Positions 1 to 6,456 of a stretch of DNA of 8,733 bases are shown piece by piece. The notes under the pieces were generated by a model that saw nothing but the letters and a program-made list of their open reading frames with translations, was not told the DNA's origin and searched no databases. Each line of letters begins with the position of its first letter. The first letter of the stretch is position 1. The DNA comes from CAVPEV01 sp963703555 (GTDB lineage Bacteria > Actinomycetota > Actinomycetes > Actinomycetales > Cellulomonadaceae): assembly GCA_963703555.1 (NCBI GenBank), contig CAVPEV010000020.1, forward strand, positions 1-8,733, in the 5' to 3' direction. A program made the translations under genes and the position numbers.

Positions 1-261
1 CTGGTCAGCGAGATCCGTGCGGACCGGCTCGCGGCGATGCTCGACGGCCTGGACGCGGGCATGCGCCCGAAGATGGCGGCCTGCTACCGGGCGGTCACGG
101 GCGGGGTCGAGCGCGCGCACGTCATCGACGGGCGGCAGCCGCACGCGATCCTGGTCGAGGTGTTCACCGCTGCGGGCATCGGCACGATGGTGCTGCCGGA
201 GGACGAGGACACCGGTCCCGGCCGCACCGCGGCCCGGTCGGGTGCCGGAGGCGCGCGGTGA
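1..261 (+). CDS. argB: Acetylglutamate kinase, C-terminal fragment (5' end outside window)
   Basis: ArgB phosphorylates N-acetylglutamate with ATP, the second step of arginine synthesis, in the cytoplasm. Only about 86 C-terminal residues are present, reading in frame from base 1 with no start codon in the window. The visible part matches the end of the amino-acid kinase fold: a GMRPKM segment (usually GMIPKM), then AVTGGVERAHVIDGR, PHAILVEVF and the terminal GIGTMVLPE. In arginine-sensitive members this C-terminal region helps form the arginine feedback site, but sensitivity cannot be judged from a fragment. After the conserved end there is a tail of about 19 residues rich in Gly, Arg and Ala. 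The TGA stop overlaps the argD GTG start (GTGA at 258-261), which suggests translational coupling. Identity is secure from sequence plus operon position. Confidence 0.93.
   Translation: MVSEIRADRLAAMLDGLDAGMRPKMAACYRAVTGGVERAHVIDGRQPHAILVEVFTAAGIGTMVLPEDEDTGPGRTAARSGAGGAR
247..251 (+). promoter_or_regulatory. Ribosome binding site fixing the argD start
   Basis: GGAGG lies inside the end of argB, 6 nt before the GTG at 258. It supports that GTG as the argD start over later in-frame codons, although it adds an N-terminal extension to the protein. Confidence 0.7.
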
Positions 262-1613
262 CCGGGCCCGGGGTGGTCCCCGGTCCCGTCCCGCAGGCGC
301 CCCGCTCGGCGGGCGCCGGGGCGGCCTGGGCCAGCCGGTACGCCGACGCGGTCCTGCCGACGTTCGGCTCGCCGCGCCGCGTCCTCGTGCGCGGCAAGGG
401 CGTGTACGTGTGGGACGCCGACGGGAACCGCTACCTCGACCTCCTGGCCGGGATCGCGGTCAACGCCCTCGGGCATGCGCACCCGGACCTCGTGGCGGCG
501 GTCAGCACCCAGCTGGCCACCCTCGGCCACATCTCCAACTACTTCACCAGCCCGGCCCAGGTGGAGCTCGCCGAGCGGCTGCTGCAGCTCACGGGTGCGC
601 CCGCCGGGTCACGGGTGTTCCTGGCGAACTCCGGGACGGAGGCCAACGAGGCCGCCGTCAAGATGACGCGGCGCAACCGCCCGGACGGCATGCCGCGCCC
701 GCGCCTGCTGGCCCTGGAGGGTGCCTTCCACGGCCGCACCCTGGGCGCGCTGTCCCTCACCTGGAAGCCCGGCTACCGCGAGCCGTTCGAGCCGCTGCCG
801 GGGGGCGTCGAGTTCCTGCCGTTCGGGGACGTGGCCGCGCTGGAGGCGGCGTTCGACGGACCGGCGGGCGACCAGGTCGCCGCCCTGTTCGCCGAGCCGA
901 TCCAGGGCGAGGCAGGGGTACGGCCGCTGCCGCCGGGCTATCTGGTCCGGGCGCGCGAGCTCACCGCCGAGCACGGCGCGCTCCTCGTCCTGGACGAGGT
1001 CCAGGCCGGGATGGGGCGCACCGGCGCCTGGCTGTCCCACCACCTGCCGCAGGTCGGCGGTGGCATCGTCCCGGACATCGTGACGCTCGCCAAGGGCCTG
1101 GGCGGTGGGCTGCCGATCGGCGCCGTGGTGGCCTACGGCGAGCGGGCCGCCGGCCTGCTCGCCCCGGGCCAGCACGGGACGACGTTCGGTGGCAACCCGG
1201 TCGCGGCGGCGGCGGCCCTGGCCACCATCCGCGTCATCGAGCGCGACGGCCTGCTCGCCCACGTGCGCGAGGTGGGGGCCGGGTTGCGCGCCGACCTCGC
1301 GGCTCTGGGTCATCCGCTGGTCGCGGAGGTTCGCGGCGAGGGGTTGCTCGTCGCCGTCGAGCTGACCCGGCCGGTCGCTGCCGCGGTCGCCGCCGGCGCG
1401 CTGGACGCCGGCATCATCGTCAACGACTGCACCCCCGCGGCGGTGCGGCTGGCACCGCCGTACCTGGTCACCGCCGAGCAGCTGGCCGAGTTCACCGGCT
1501 TCCTGGCGGACCTGCCGGACGATGGCCCGCAGGGACGGACGTCCGGCGGGCCCGGCGTGCCGCCGCGGGGCGCGTCCTTGTCCCCACCCGCTGCACCTCC
1601 CGCGGAGGCCTGA
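258..1613 (+). CDS. argD: Acetylornithine aminotransferase (class III, PLP-dependent)
   Basis: ArgD transfers an amino group from glutamate to N-acetylglutamate semialdehyde, giving N-acetylornithine. The 451-residue protein shows the class III aminotransferase pattern: SGTEA at about 125-129 (phosphate binding), FHGRT, DEVQAG with the pyridine-nitrogen aspartate at about 246, and AKGLGGGLP with the probable Schiff-base lysine at 279, followed by TTFGGNP. The GTG start overlaps the argB stop and has a good GGAGG site. It is longer than the usual roughly 400 residues because of an N-terminal extension of about 25 residues and a Pro/Gly/Ala-rich tail at about 421-451 after the last conserved helix. 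ArgD enzymes often also act as succinyldiaminopimelate aminotransferase; the sequence does not settle this. The operon context favours the arginine role. Confidence 0.95.
   Translation: MTGPGVVPGPVPQAPRSAGAGAAWASRYADAVLPTFGSPRRVLVRGKGVYVWDADGNRYLDLLAGIAVNALGHAHPDLVAAVSTQLATLGHISNYFTSPAQVELAERLLQLTGAPAGSRVFLANSGTEANEAAVKMTRRNRPDGMPRPRLLALEGAFHGRTLGALSLTWKPGYREPFEPLPGGVEFLPFGDVAALEAAFDGPAGDQVAALFAEPIQGEAGVRPLPPGYLVRARELTAEHGALLVLDEVQAGMGRTGAWLSHHLPQVGGGIVPDIVTLAKGLGGGLPIGAVVAYGERAAGLLAPGQHGTTFGGNPVAAAAALATIRVIERDGLLAHVREVGAGLRADLAALGHPLVAEVRGEGLLVAVELTRPVAAAVAAGALDAGIIVNDCTPAAVRLAPPYLVTAEQLAEFTGFLADLPDDGPQGRTSGGPGVPPRGASLSPPAAPPAEA
1604..1608 (+). promoter_or_regulatory. Ribosome binding site fixing the argF start
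   Basis: GGAGG sits 6 nt before the ATG at 1615. It selects this codon over an in-frame ATG at 1522 inside argD, which would add 31 low-complexity residues before the conserved N-terminus VRHFLRDDDLT. Confidence 0.8.
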
Positions 1614-1614
1614 C

Positions 1615-2550
1615 ATGGTTCGCCACTTCCTGCGCGACGACGATCTCACCCCTGCCGAGCAGACCCGGGTGCTCGAGCTGGCGGCCCGGCTCAAGGTCGA
1701 CCGGTACGCGCTGCGTCCCCTGGCCGGTCCCCGCGCCGTGGCGGTGCTGTTCGACAAGCCGACGCTGCGCACCCAGCTGTCCTTCACGGTGGGCATCGCC
1801 GAGCTCGGCGGCCTTCCCCTGGTCGTCGACGGCGCGCTGGCCCGGATCGGCGTGCGCGAGTCGGTGGCGGACACCGCCCGGGTGCTGGGCCGCCAGGTCG
1901 CCGCCGTCGTGTGGCGCACCTTCGCCCAGTCCCGGGTGGAGGAGATGGCGCGGTTCGCCGGGGTGCCGGTCGTCAACGCCCTGACCGACGAGTTCCACCC
2001 CTGTCAGGTGCTGGCGGACCTGCTCACCGTCGCCGAGCACACCGCCGGCGGCCTGGCTGCCCTGCCGGGCCGGACCCTCGCCTATGTGGGCGACGGCTCG
2101 AACAACATGGCGCACTCCTACCTCTTGGGTGGCGCGACGGCAGGACTGCACGTGCGGATCGGCACGCCGCCCGGCTACGCCCCGGATCCCGGGGTCGTCG
2201 AGCGGGCTGCCGCCGTCGCGGCCGGCACGGGCGGCTCCGTCATGGTGACCGGTGACCCCATCGAGGCGGTGGCCGGCGCCGATGCCGTGGCCACCGACAC
2301 CTGGGTGTCGATGGGTCAGGAGGACGACGCCCAGGCGCGCTCGCGACCGTTCGCGCCATACCGCGTGGACTCGGCCCTGCTCGCGCAGGCCGCCCCGACG
2401 GCCGTCGTGCTGCACTGCCTGCCCGCCTACCGCGGCCGGGAGATCACAGCCGACGTCATCGACGGCCCGGCATCGGTGGTCTGGGACGAGGCGGAGAACC
2501 GGCTGCACGCGCAGAAGGCGCTGCTGGCGTTCGTCCTGGGGGCGGCATGA
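1615..2550 (+). CDS. argF: Ornithine carbamoyltransferase
   Basis: ArgF joins carbamoyl phosphate and ornithine to give citrulline. The 311-residue product has the normal family length and starts 1 nt after the argD stop. The N-terminal carbamoyl-phosphate domain carries VWRTF, FHPCQ (His128, Gln131) and, unusually, TLRT at 50-53 where the family signature is STRT. The Arg of that motif is retained, but the leading Ser, the following Thr and the trailing Arg are replaced by Thr, Leu and Gln. The ornithine domain is canonical: DTWVSMGQE at 228-236 (SMG loop) and HCLPA at 267-271 with the substrate cysteine 268. These two motifs argue against the acetyl- or succinyl-ornithine transcarbamylases, which differ there. 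The C-terminus (ENRLHAQKALL) is typical. The stop overlaps argR as ATGA. Confidence 0.95.
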   Translation: MVRHFLRDDDLTPAEQTRVLELAARLKVDRYALRPLAGPRAVAVLFDKPTLRTQLSFTVGIAELGGLPLVVDGALARIGVRESVADTARVLGRQVAAVVWRTFAQSRVEEMARFAGVPVVNALTDEFHPCQVLADLLTVAEHTAGGLAALPGRTLAYVGDGSNNMAHSYLLGGATAGLHVRIGTPPGYAPDPGVVERAAAVAAGTGGSVMVTGDPIEAVAGADAVATDTWVSMGQEDDAQARSRPFAPYRVDSALLAQAAPTAVVLHCLPAYRGREITADVIDGPASVVWDEAENRLHAQKALLAFVLGAA

Positions 2551-3089
2551 GCGAGTCGGCACGCACCGAGCGACCCGTGGGCCGGGGCACCGCGCCGGCG
2601 ACGAAGGCTGCCCGGCACGCCCTGATCACGGACCTGCTGCAGCGCAGCACGGTGCGGTCCCAGGCGGAGATCGCCGATGCGTTGGCGGCATCCGGCGTGT
2701 CCGTCACGCAGGCCACGCTGTCCCGGGACCTCGTCGAGCTGCGCGCGGCGAAGGTCCGGACGCCCGACGGCTCATTGGCCTACGCGGTGCCCGGCGAGGG
2801 CGGGGACCGCGCGACGGCGCCGGCGACGGACGCCGAGATGCTCGCGGCCCGGCTCGCCCGGCTGTGCGCGGAGCTGCTCGTGACGGCCGAGGCGTCGGGC
2901 TCGCTCGTCGTGCTGCGCACGCCGCCCGGCGGCGCGCATCTGCTCGCCTCGGCGATCGACCACTCGGTGCTGCCGACCGTGCTGGGCACGATCGCCGGGG
3001 ACGACACGATCCTCGTCGTCACCCGGGAGGGCGAGTCGAGCGGCTCGGGCCTCGTCGCCCGCTTCCTCGCCCTCGCCCAGGACCGCTGA
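2547..3089 (+). CDS. argR: Arginine repressor
   Basis: ArgR is a hexameric transcription factor that binds ARG-box operators when arginine is abundant. The 180-residue protein has a winged helix-turn-helix domain at about 21-80, with SQAEIADAL and the recognition-helix motif TQATLSRDL at 54-62. The C-terminal arginine-binding/oligomerisation domain includes RTPPGGAHLLASAID and GTIAGDDTILVV at 147-158, whose adjacent aspartates are the usual arginine contacts. About 20 extra N-terminal residues, rich in Arg, Thr and Ala, precede the domain. The ATG overlaps the argF stop (ATGA), and only a weak GGGGG at 2538-2542 precedes it, so translation probably depends on coupling to argF. Sitting inside the operon, the gene would be autoregulated if the operon promoter carries an ARG box; none is visible here. 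Confidence 0.95.
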   Translation: MSESARTERPVGRGTAPATKAARHALITDLLQRSTVRSQAEIADALAASGVSVTQATLSRDLVELRAAKVRTPDGSLAYAVPGEGGDRATAPATDAEMLAARLARLCAELLVTAEASGSLVVLRTPPGGAHLLASAIDHSVLPTVLGTIAGDDTILVVTREGESSGSGLVARFLALAQDR

Positions 3090-3135
3090 CTCCCCCGCCT
3101 CGCACCCTCACCATCACGCACGGGAAGAGAGACTC

Positions 3136-4377
3136 ATGACTGACCGGATCGTCCTCGCCTACTCCGGCGGGCTGGACACCTCCGTCGCTATCGGCTGGAT
3201 CGCCGAGGCCACCGGTGCCGAGGTGGTGGCGGTGGCCGTCGACGTCGGCCAGGGCGGGGAGGACCTCGAGGTCGTCCGTCGCCGCGCGCTGGACTGCGGC
3301 GCGGTCGAGGCGTACGTCGCCGACGCCCGGGAGGAGTTCGCCGCCGAGTACTGCATGCCGGCGCTCAAGACGAACGCGCTCTACCTGGGCCGCTACCCGC
3401 TGGTCTCGGCGCTGTCCCGACCGGTCATCGTCAAGCACCTGGTCCGTGCGGCGCGCCAGTTCGGCGCGACCGCCGTGGCGCACGGGTGCACCGGCAAGGG
3501 CAACGACCAGGTCCGCTTCGAGGTGGGCATCACGTCGATCGCGCCGGACCTGACCTGCCTGGCTCCGGTGCGGGACCTGGCGATGACGCGGGACAAGGCC
3601 ATCGAGTACGCCGAGCGCCACGCGCTGCCGATCGCGACGACGAAGTACAACCCGTTCTCGATCGACCAGAACGTCTGGGGTCGTGCGGTGGAGACCGGGT
3701 ACCTGGAGGACATCTGGAACGCGCCGACCAAGGACGTGTACACCTACACCGACGACCCGAGCTTCCCGCCGGTGGCCGACGAGGTGGTCGTGACGTTCGA
3801 GCAGGGCGTCCCGGTCGCCATCGACGGCGTGCCCGTCACCCCGCTGCAGGCGGTGCAGGAGATGAACCGGCGGGCGGGCGCCCAGGGCGTGGGCCGGATC
3901 GACCTGGTCGAGGACCGCCTGGTGGGCATCAAGTCGCGCGAGGTGTACGAGGCCCCGGGGGCGATGGCCCTCATCGCCGCGCACTCCGAGCTGGAGCACG
4001 TCACCGTCGAGCGTGAGCAGGCCCGGTTCAAGCAGCAGGTGGAGCAGCGCTGGACCGAGCTGGTCTACGACGGCCAGTGGTTCTCCCCGCTGAAGCGCTC
4101 GCTGGACGCCTTCGTCGAGGACACCCAGCGGTACGTGTCGGGGGACGTGCGCCTGGTGCTGCACGGCGGGCGTGCCACCGTCACCGGCCGCCGCTCCGAC
4201 GCCAGCCTGTACGACTTCAGCCTGGCCACCTACGACACCGGCGACGCGTTCGACCAGTCCGCGTCGAAGGGCTTCATCGAGATCTACGGCCTGAGCTCCC
4301 GGCTCGCCGCGGCCCGGGACGTGCGGTTCGGGCACGGCGTGGACCTCGGAACGCGGGGAGGGATCACGGGTGCCTGA
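3136..4377 (+). CDS. argG: Argininosuccinate synthase
   Basis: ArgG condenses citrulline and aspartate with ATP, through a citrullyl-AMP intermediate, to argininosuccinate. The 413-residue protein has the N-type ATP-pyrophosphatase motif SGGLDTS at 10-16 near the N-terminus and the family segment HGCTGKGNDQVRFE at about 116-129, followed by KYNPFSIDQNVWGR. These and the length place it in the common bacterial class of about 400 residues. The ATG follows a purine-rich GGGAAGAGAG about 4 nt upstream, a moderate ribosome site. The 46-nt gap after argR is the largest inside the arginine block but shows no clear promoter, terminator or ARG box. Its 3' end overlaps argH by 8 nt. No key motif is missing. 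Confidence 0.97.
   Translation: MTDRIVLAYSGGLDTSVAIGWIAEATGAEVVAVAVDVGQGGEDLEVVRRRALDCGAVEAYVADAREEFAAEYCMPALKTNALYLGRYPLVSALSRPVIVKHLVRAARQFGATAVAHGCTGKGNDQVRFEVGITSIAPDLTCLAPVRDLAMTRDKAIEYAERHALPIATTKYNPFSIDQNVWGRAVETGYLEDIWNAPTKDVYTYTDDPSFPPVADEVVVTFEQGVPVAIDGVPVTPLQAVQEMNRRAGAQGVGRIDLVEDRLVGIKSREVYEAPGAMALIAAHSELEHVTVEREQARFKQQVEQRWTELVYDGQWFSPLKRSLDAFVEDTQRYVSGDVRLVLHGGRATVTGRRSDASLYDFSLATYDTGDAFDQSASKGFIEIYGLSSRLAAARDVRFGHGVDLGTRGGITGA
4357..4362 (+). promoter_or_regulatory. Ribosome binding site fixing the argH start
   Basis: GGAGGG inside the end of argG, 7 nt before the GTG at 4370, supports that GTG as the argH start and hence the 8-nt argG/argH overlap. Confidence 0.7.
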
Positions 4378-5791
4378 CGCCCCCGAGCACCTGGCGCTGT
4401 GGGGCGGGCGGTTCGCGTCCGGTCCGGCACCTGCGCTGGCCGCCCTGTCCCGCTCGACGCAGTTCGACTGGCGGCTGGCCCACCTCGACGTCGTCGCGTC
4501 GATGGCCCACGCCCGCGCCCTGCACGCCGCGGGCCTGCTCGACGACGCCCAGCTGGACGCCATGCGAGCCGGGCTCGCCGCGCTCGCTGCGGACATCGGG
4601 TCCGGGCAGTTCGGTCCCGGGCCGGGCGACGAGGACGTGCACACCGCGCTCGAGCGCGGCCTCATCGAGCGGGTGGGCCTCGACCTCGGCGGCCGGCTGC
4701 GGGCCGGGCGGTCCCGCAACGACCAGATCGCGACGCTGGTGCGCATGTACCTGCGCGAGCAGGCCCGTGTGCTGGCGGGGTTGCTGCTCGACCTGGTCGA
4801 CGCGCTCGCCGGCCAGGCAGCGGCGGCCGGTGACGCCCCGATGCCGGGGCGCACCCACCTGCAGCACGCGCAGCCGGTCCTGCTGGCGCACCACCTGCTC
4901 GCGCACGTCTGGCCGCTGCTGCGCGACGTCGAGCGGCTGGTCGACTGGGACGACCGCGCCGCGCTGTCGCCGTACGGCTCCGGCGCGCTCGCGGGCTCCT
5001 CCCTCGGCCTCGACCCGGTCGCCGTCGCAGCGGACCTCGGGTTCGCCGGGCCGGTGGAGAACTCCATCGACGGCACCGCCTCGCGGGACGTGGTCGCGGA
5101 GTTCGCGTTCGTCGGGGCGATGACCGGGGTCGACCTGTCCCGGCTCGCCGAGGACGTCATCCTGTGGTGCACGCACGAGTTCGGGTTCGCCCGCCTGGAC
5201 GACGCGTACTCGACGGGCTCGAGCATCATGCCGCAGAAGAAGAACCCCGACGTGGCCGAGTTGGCCCGGGGCAAGGCCGGGCGGATGGTCGGTGACCTGG
5301 CCGGCCTGCTGACCACGCTCAAGGGCCTGCCGCTGGCCTACGACCGCGACCTGCAGGAGGACAAGGAGCCGGTGTTCGACCAGGTGGACCAGCTCGGCCT
5401 GGTGCTGCCGGCGATGACCGGGATGGTAGCCACGCTGCGGTTCGACACCGCGCGGATGGCCGAGCTCGCCCCGGCGGGCTTCTCCCTGGCCACCGACGTC
5501 GCCGAGTGGCTCGTGCGGCGCGGCGTGCCGTTCCGCCAGGCGCACGAGGTCGCCGGGGCGTGCGTGCGCGCCTGCGAGCGGCACGAGCCTGCGATAGGCC
5601 TCGCCGACCTGACCGACGACGAGCTCGCGGCGATCTCGACCGAGCTGACCCCGCAGGTGCGCAGCGTGCTCACGGTCGCGGGATCCATCGCTTCGCGCTC
5701 GTCGTACGGCGGGACGGCTCCCGCGCGGGTGGCCGAGCAGCTGGTCCGGGTGCGGTCCCGGGCGGGGCAGCTGCGGGCATGGGCCGGGTGA
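4370..5791 (+). CDS. argH: Argininosuccinate lyase
   Basis: ArgH cleaves argininosuccinate into arginine and fumarate, the last step of the pathway. The 473-residue protein belongs to the fumarase/aspartase superfamily and acts as a homotetramer. Visible motifs in order are LWGGRF near the start, EDVHTALE, RSRNDQ, GRTHLQHAQPV with the conserved Thr162-His163, GSGALAGSSL, and the superfamily signature GSSIMPQKKNP at 283-293, whose flexible loop carries the catalytic serine. The length is normal. The GTG start has a good ribosome site inside argG. The end overlaps the GTG proposed for the next gene (GTGA at 5788-5791), and a palindromic repeat array begins 5 nt after the stop. Nothing in the protein looks damaged. 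Confidence 0.97.
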   Translation: MPDAPEHLALWGGRFASGPAPALAALSRSTQFDWRLAHLDVVASMAHARALHAAGLLDDAQLDAMRAGLAALAADIGSGQFGPGPGDEDVHTALERGLIERVGLDLGGRLRAGRSRNDQIATLVRMYLREQARVLAGLLLDLVDALAGQAAAAGDAPMPGRTHLQHAQPVLLAHHLLAHVWPLLRDVERLVDWDDRAALSPYGSGALAGSSLGLDPVAVAADLGFAGPVENSIDGTASRDVVAEFAFVGAMTGVDLSRLAEDVILWCTHEFGFARLDDAYSTGSSIMPQKKNPDVAELARGKAGRMVGDLAGLLTTLKGLPLAYDRDLQEDKEPVFDQVDQLGLVLPAMTGMVATLRFDTARMAELAPAGFSLATDVAEWLVRRGVPFRQAHEVAGACVRACERHEPAIGLADLTDDELAAISTELTPQVRSVLTVAGSIASRSSYGGTAPARVAEQLVRVRSRAGQLRAWAG

Positions 5792-6456
5792 CCGACCCGG
5801 CCGGTCCGGCCGGTCCGGCCGGTCCGGCCCGGCGCCCGCGCGGGGTCGACGGACGGCAGGTCGGGCCCGCTGTCCCGGCAGGCGCGGACGCCGGCGTGGT
5901 GCAGGTGGCCGAGCTGGTACAAGACCGGCCGGCGAGCCTGGGTACGGTTCGGCTGGTGTGCGTCGACGGGCCGGCCGGGTCGGGCAAGACGACGTTCGCC
6001 GCTCGGCTCGCGGTGGCACTGGGACGGTGCCACCTGTCGGCGGCCATCGTCCACCTGGACGACCTCTACGAGGGCTGGAACGGTCTGGAGGGAGTGCAGC
6101 CACGGTTGCGCAACCAGGTCCTCGAGCCCCTGCGGCACGGGCAGCCGGCGCGGTTTCAGCGCTACGACTGGGCCGCGGCGGCCTTCGACGGCTGGGTCGA
6201 CGTGCCTGCCGCTGACGTCCTCGTCGTCGAGGGCTGCGGCGCCGGTCGGCGGTCCGTGGCGGTGGACGCCTGCGTGCTGGTCTGGGTGGAGGCCGCCGGG
6301 GAGCTCCGGCTGAGTCGCGGGCTGGCCCGGGACGGGCAGGAGGCGCGGGCCGACTGGCTGCGCTGGATGGCGCAGGAGGACGTGCACTTCGCCCGGGAGG
6401 GCACCCGGGGACGAGCGGACGTCGTCCTCGACGAATGGGGGAGGATGCGACCATGA
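5788..6456 (+). CDS. P-loop NTPase, uridine/nucleoside-kinase-like, substrate unknown
   Basis: With the GTG at 5788 this is a 222-residue cytoplasmic protein. Residues 1-20 are a Pro-Ala-Gly repeat (encoded by the 9-bp DNA repeat), 21-53 look unstructured, and the P-loop domain starts near 54. It has a Walker A motif GPAGSGKTT at 61-69 and a second conserved segment HLDDLYEGW around Asp91-Asp92, resembling the DD-Y motif of uridine kinases, then RYDW, VVEGCGAG and a basic C-terminal region. These features suggest phosphorylation of a nucleoside or similar small molecule, but the substrate cannot be named. The start is uncertain: ATG 5779 (225 aa) and GTG 5896 (186 aa, lacking the repeat) are alternatives, and none has a strong ribosome site. 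GTG 5788 is chosen for its GTGA overlap with argH. The 3' end overlaps the glycosylase gene as ATGA. Confidence 0.8.
   Translation: MTDPAGPAGPAGPARRPRGVDGRQVGPAVPAGADAGVVQVAELVQDRPASLGTVRLVCVDGPAGSGKTTFAARLAVALGRCHLSAAIVHLDDLYEGWNGLEGVQPRLRNQVLEPLRHGQPARFQRYDWAAAAFDGWVDVPAADVLVVEGCGAGRRSVAVDACVLVWVEAAGELRLSRGLARDGQEARADWLRWMAQEDVHFAREGTRGRADVVLDEWGRMRP
5797..5832 (+). repeat. 9-bp palindromic tandem repeat array
   Basis: Three perfect copies of CCGGCCGGT (5797-5805, 5806-5814, 5815-5823) are followed by a degenerate fourth (5824-5832). Each CCGGCCGG is its own reverse complement, so the array can fold on itself: 5806-5813 against 5815-5822, and, past a T-T mismatch, 5799-5804 against 5824-5829. 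It starts 5 nt after the argH stop and encodes the Pro-Ala-Gly stretch at the N-terminus of the kinase-like protein if that starts at 5788 or 5779. There is no T-tract, so it is not a classical terminator. Confidence 0.85.
6440..6445 (+). promoter_or_regulatory. Ribosome binding site fixing the glycosylase start
   Basis: GGAGGA within the end of the kinase-like gene lies 7 nt before the ATG at 6453. It favours that ATG over in-frame ATGs at 6435, which is upstream of the site, and at 6462. Confidence 0.75.

Noticed and set aside
1522..1614. Upstream ATG extension of ArgF
   Set aside because: It overlaps the argD tail and adds 31 non-conserved residues. The ATG at 1615 has a GGAGG site and gives the family-typical N-terminus.
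17..1984. 655-codon plus-strand open frame overlapping argB, argD and argF
   Set aside because: It is Arg/Gly/Ala-rich with no motif, while the alternative frames carry clear ArgD and ArgF motifs.
3019..5322. Very long open frame on the minus strand opposite argG/argH (767 codons)
   Set aside because: GC-rich DNA with strong third-position bias leaves long stop-free antisense frames. The translation has no recognisable domain, and the opposite strand carries well-conserved ArgG and ArgH.
5943..5948. TACGGT as a -10 box inside the kinase-like gene
   Set aside because: There is no acceptable -35 hexamer 16-18 bp upstream, and TAnnnT matches arise often by chance.
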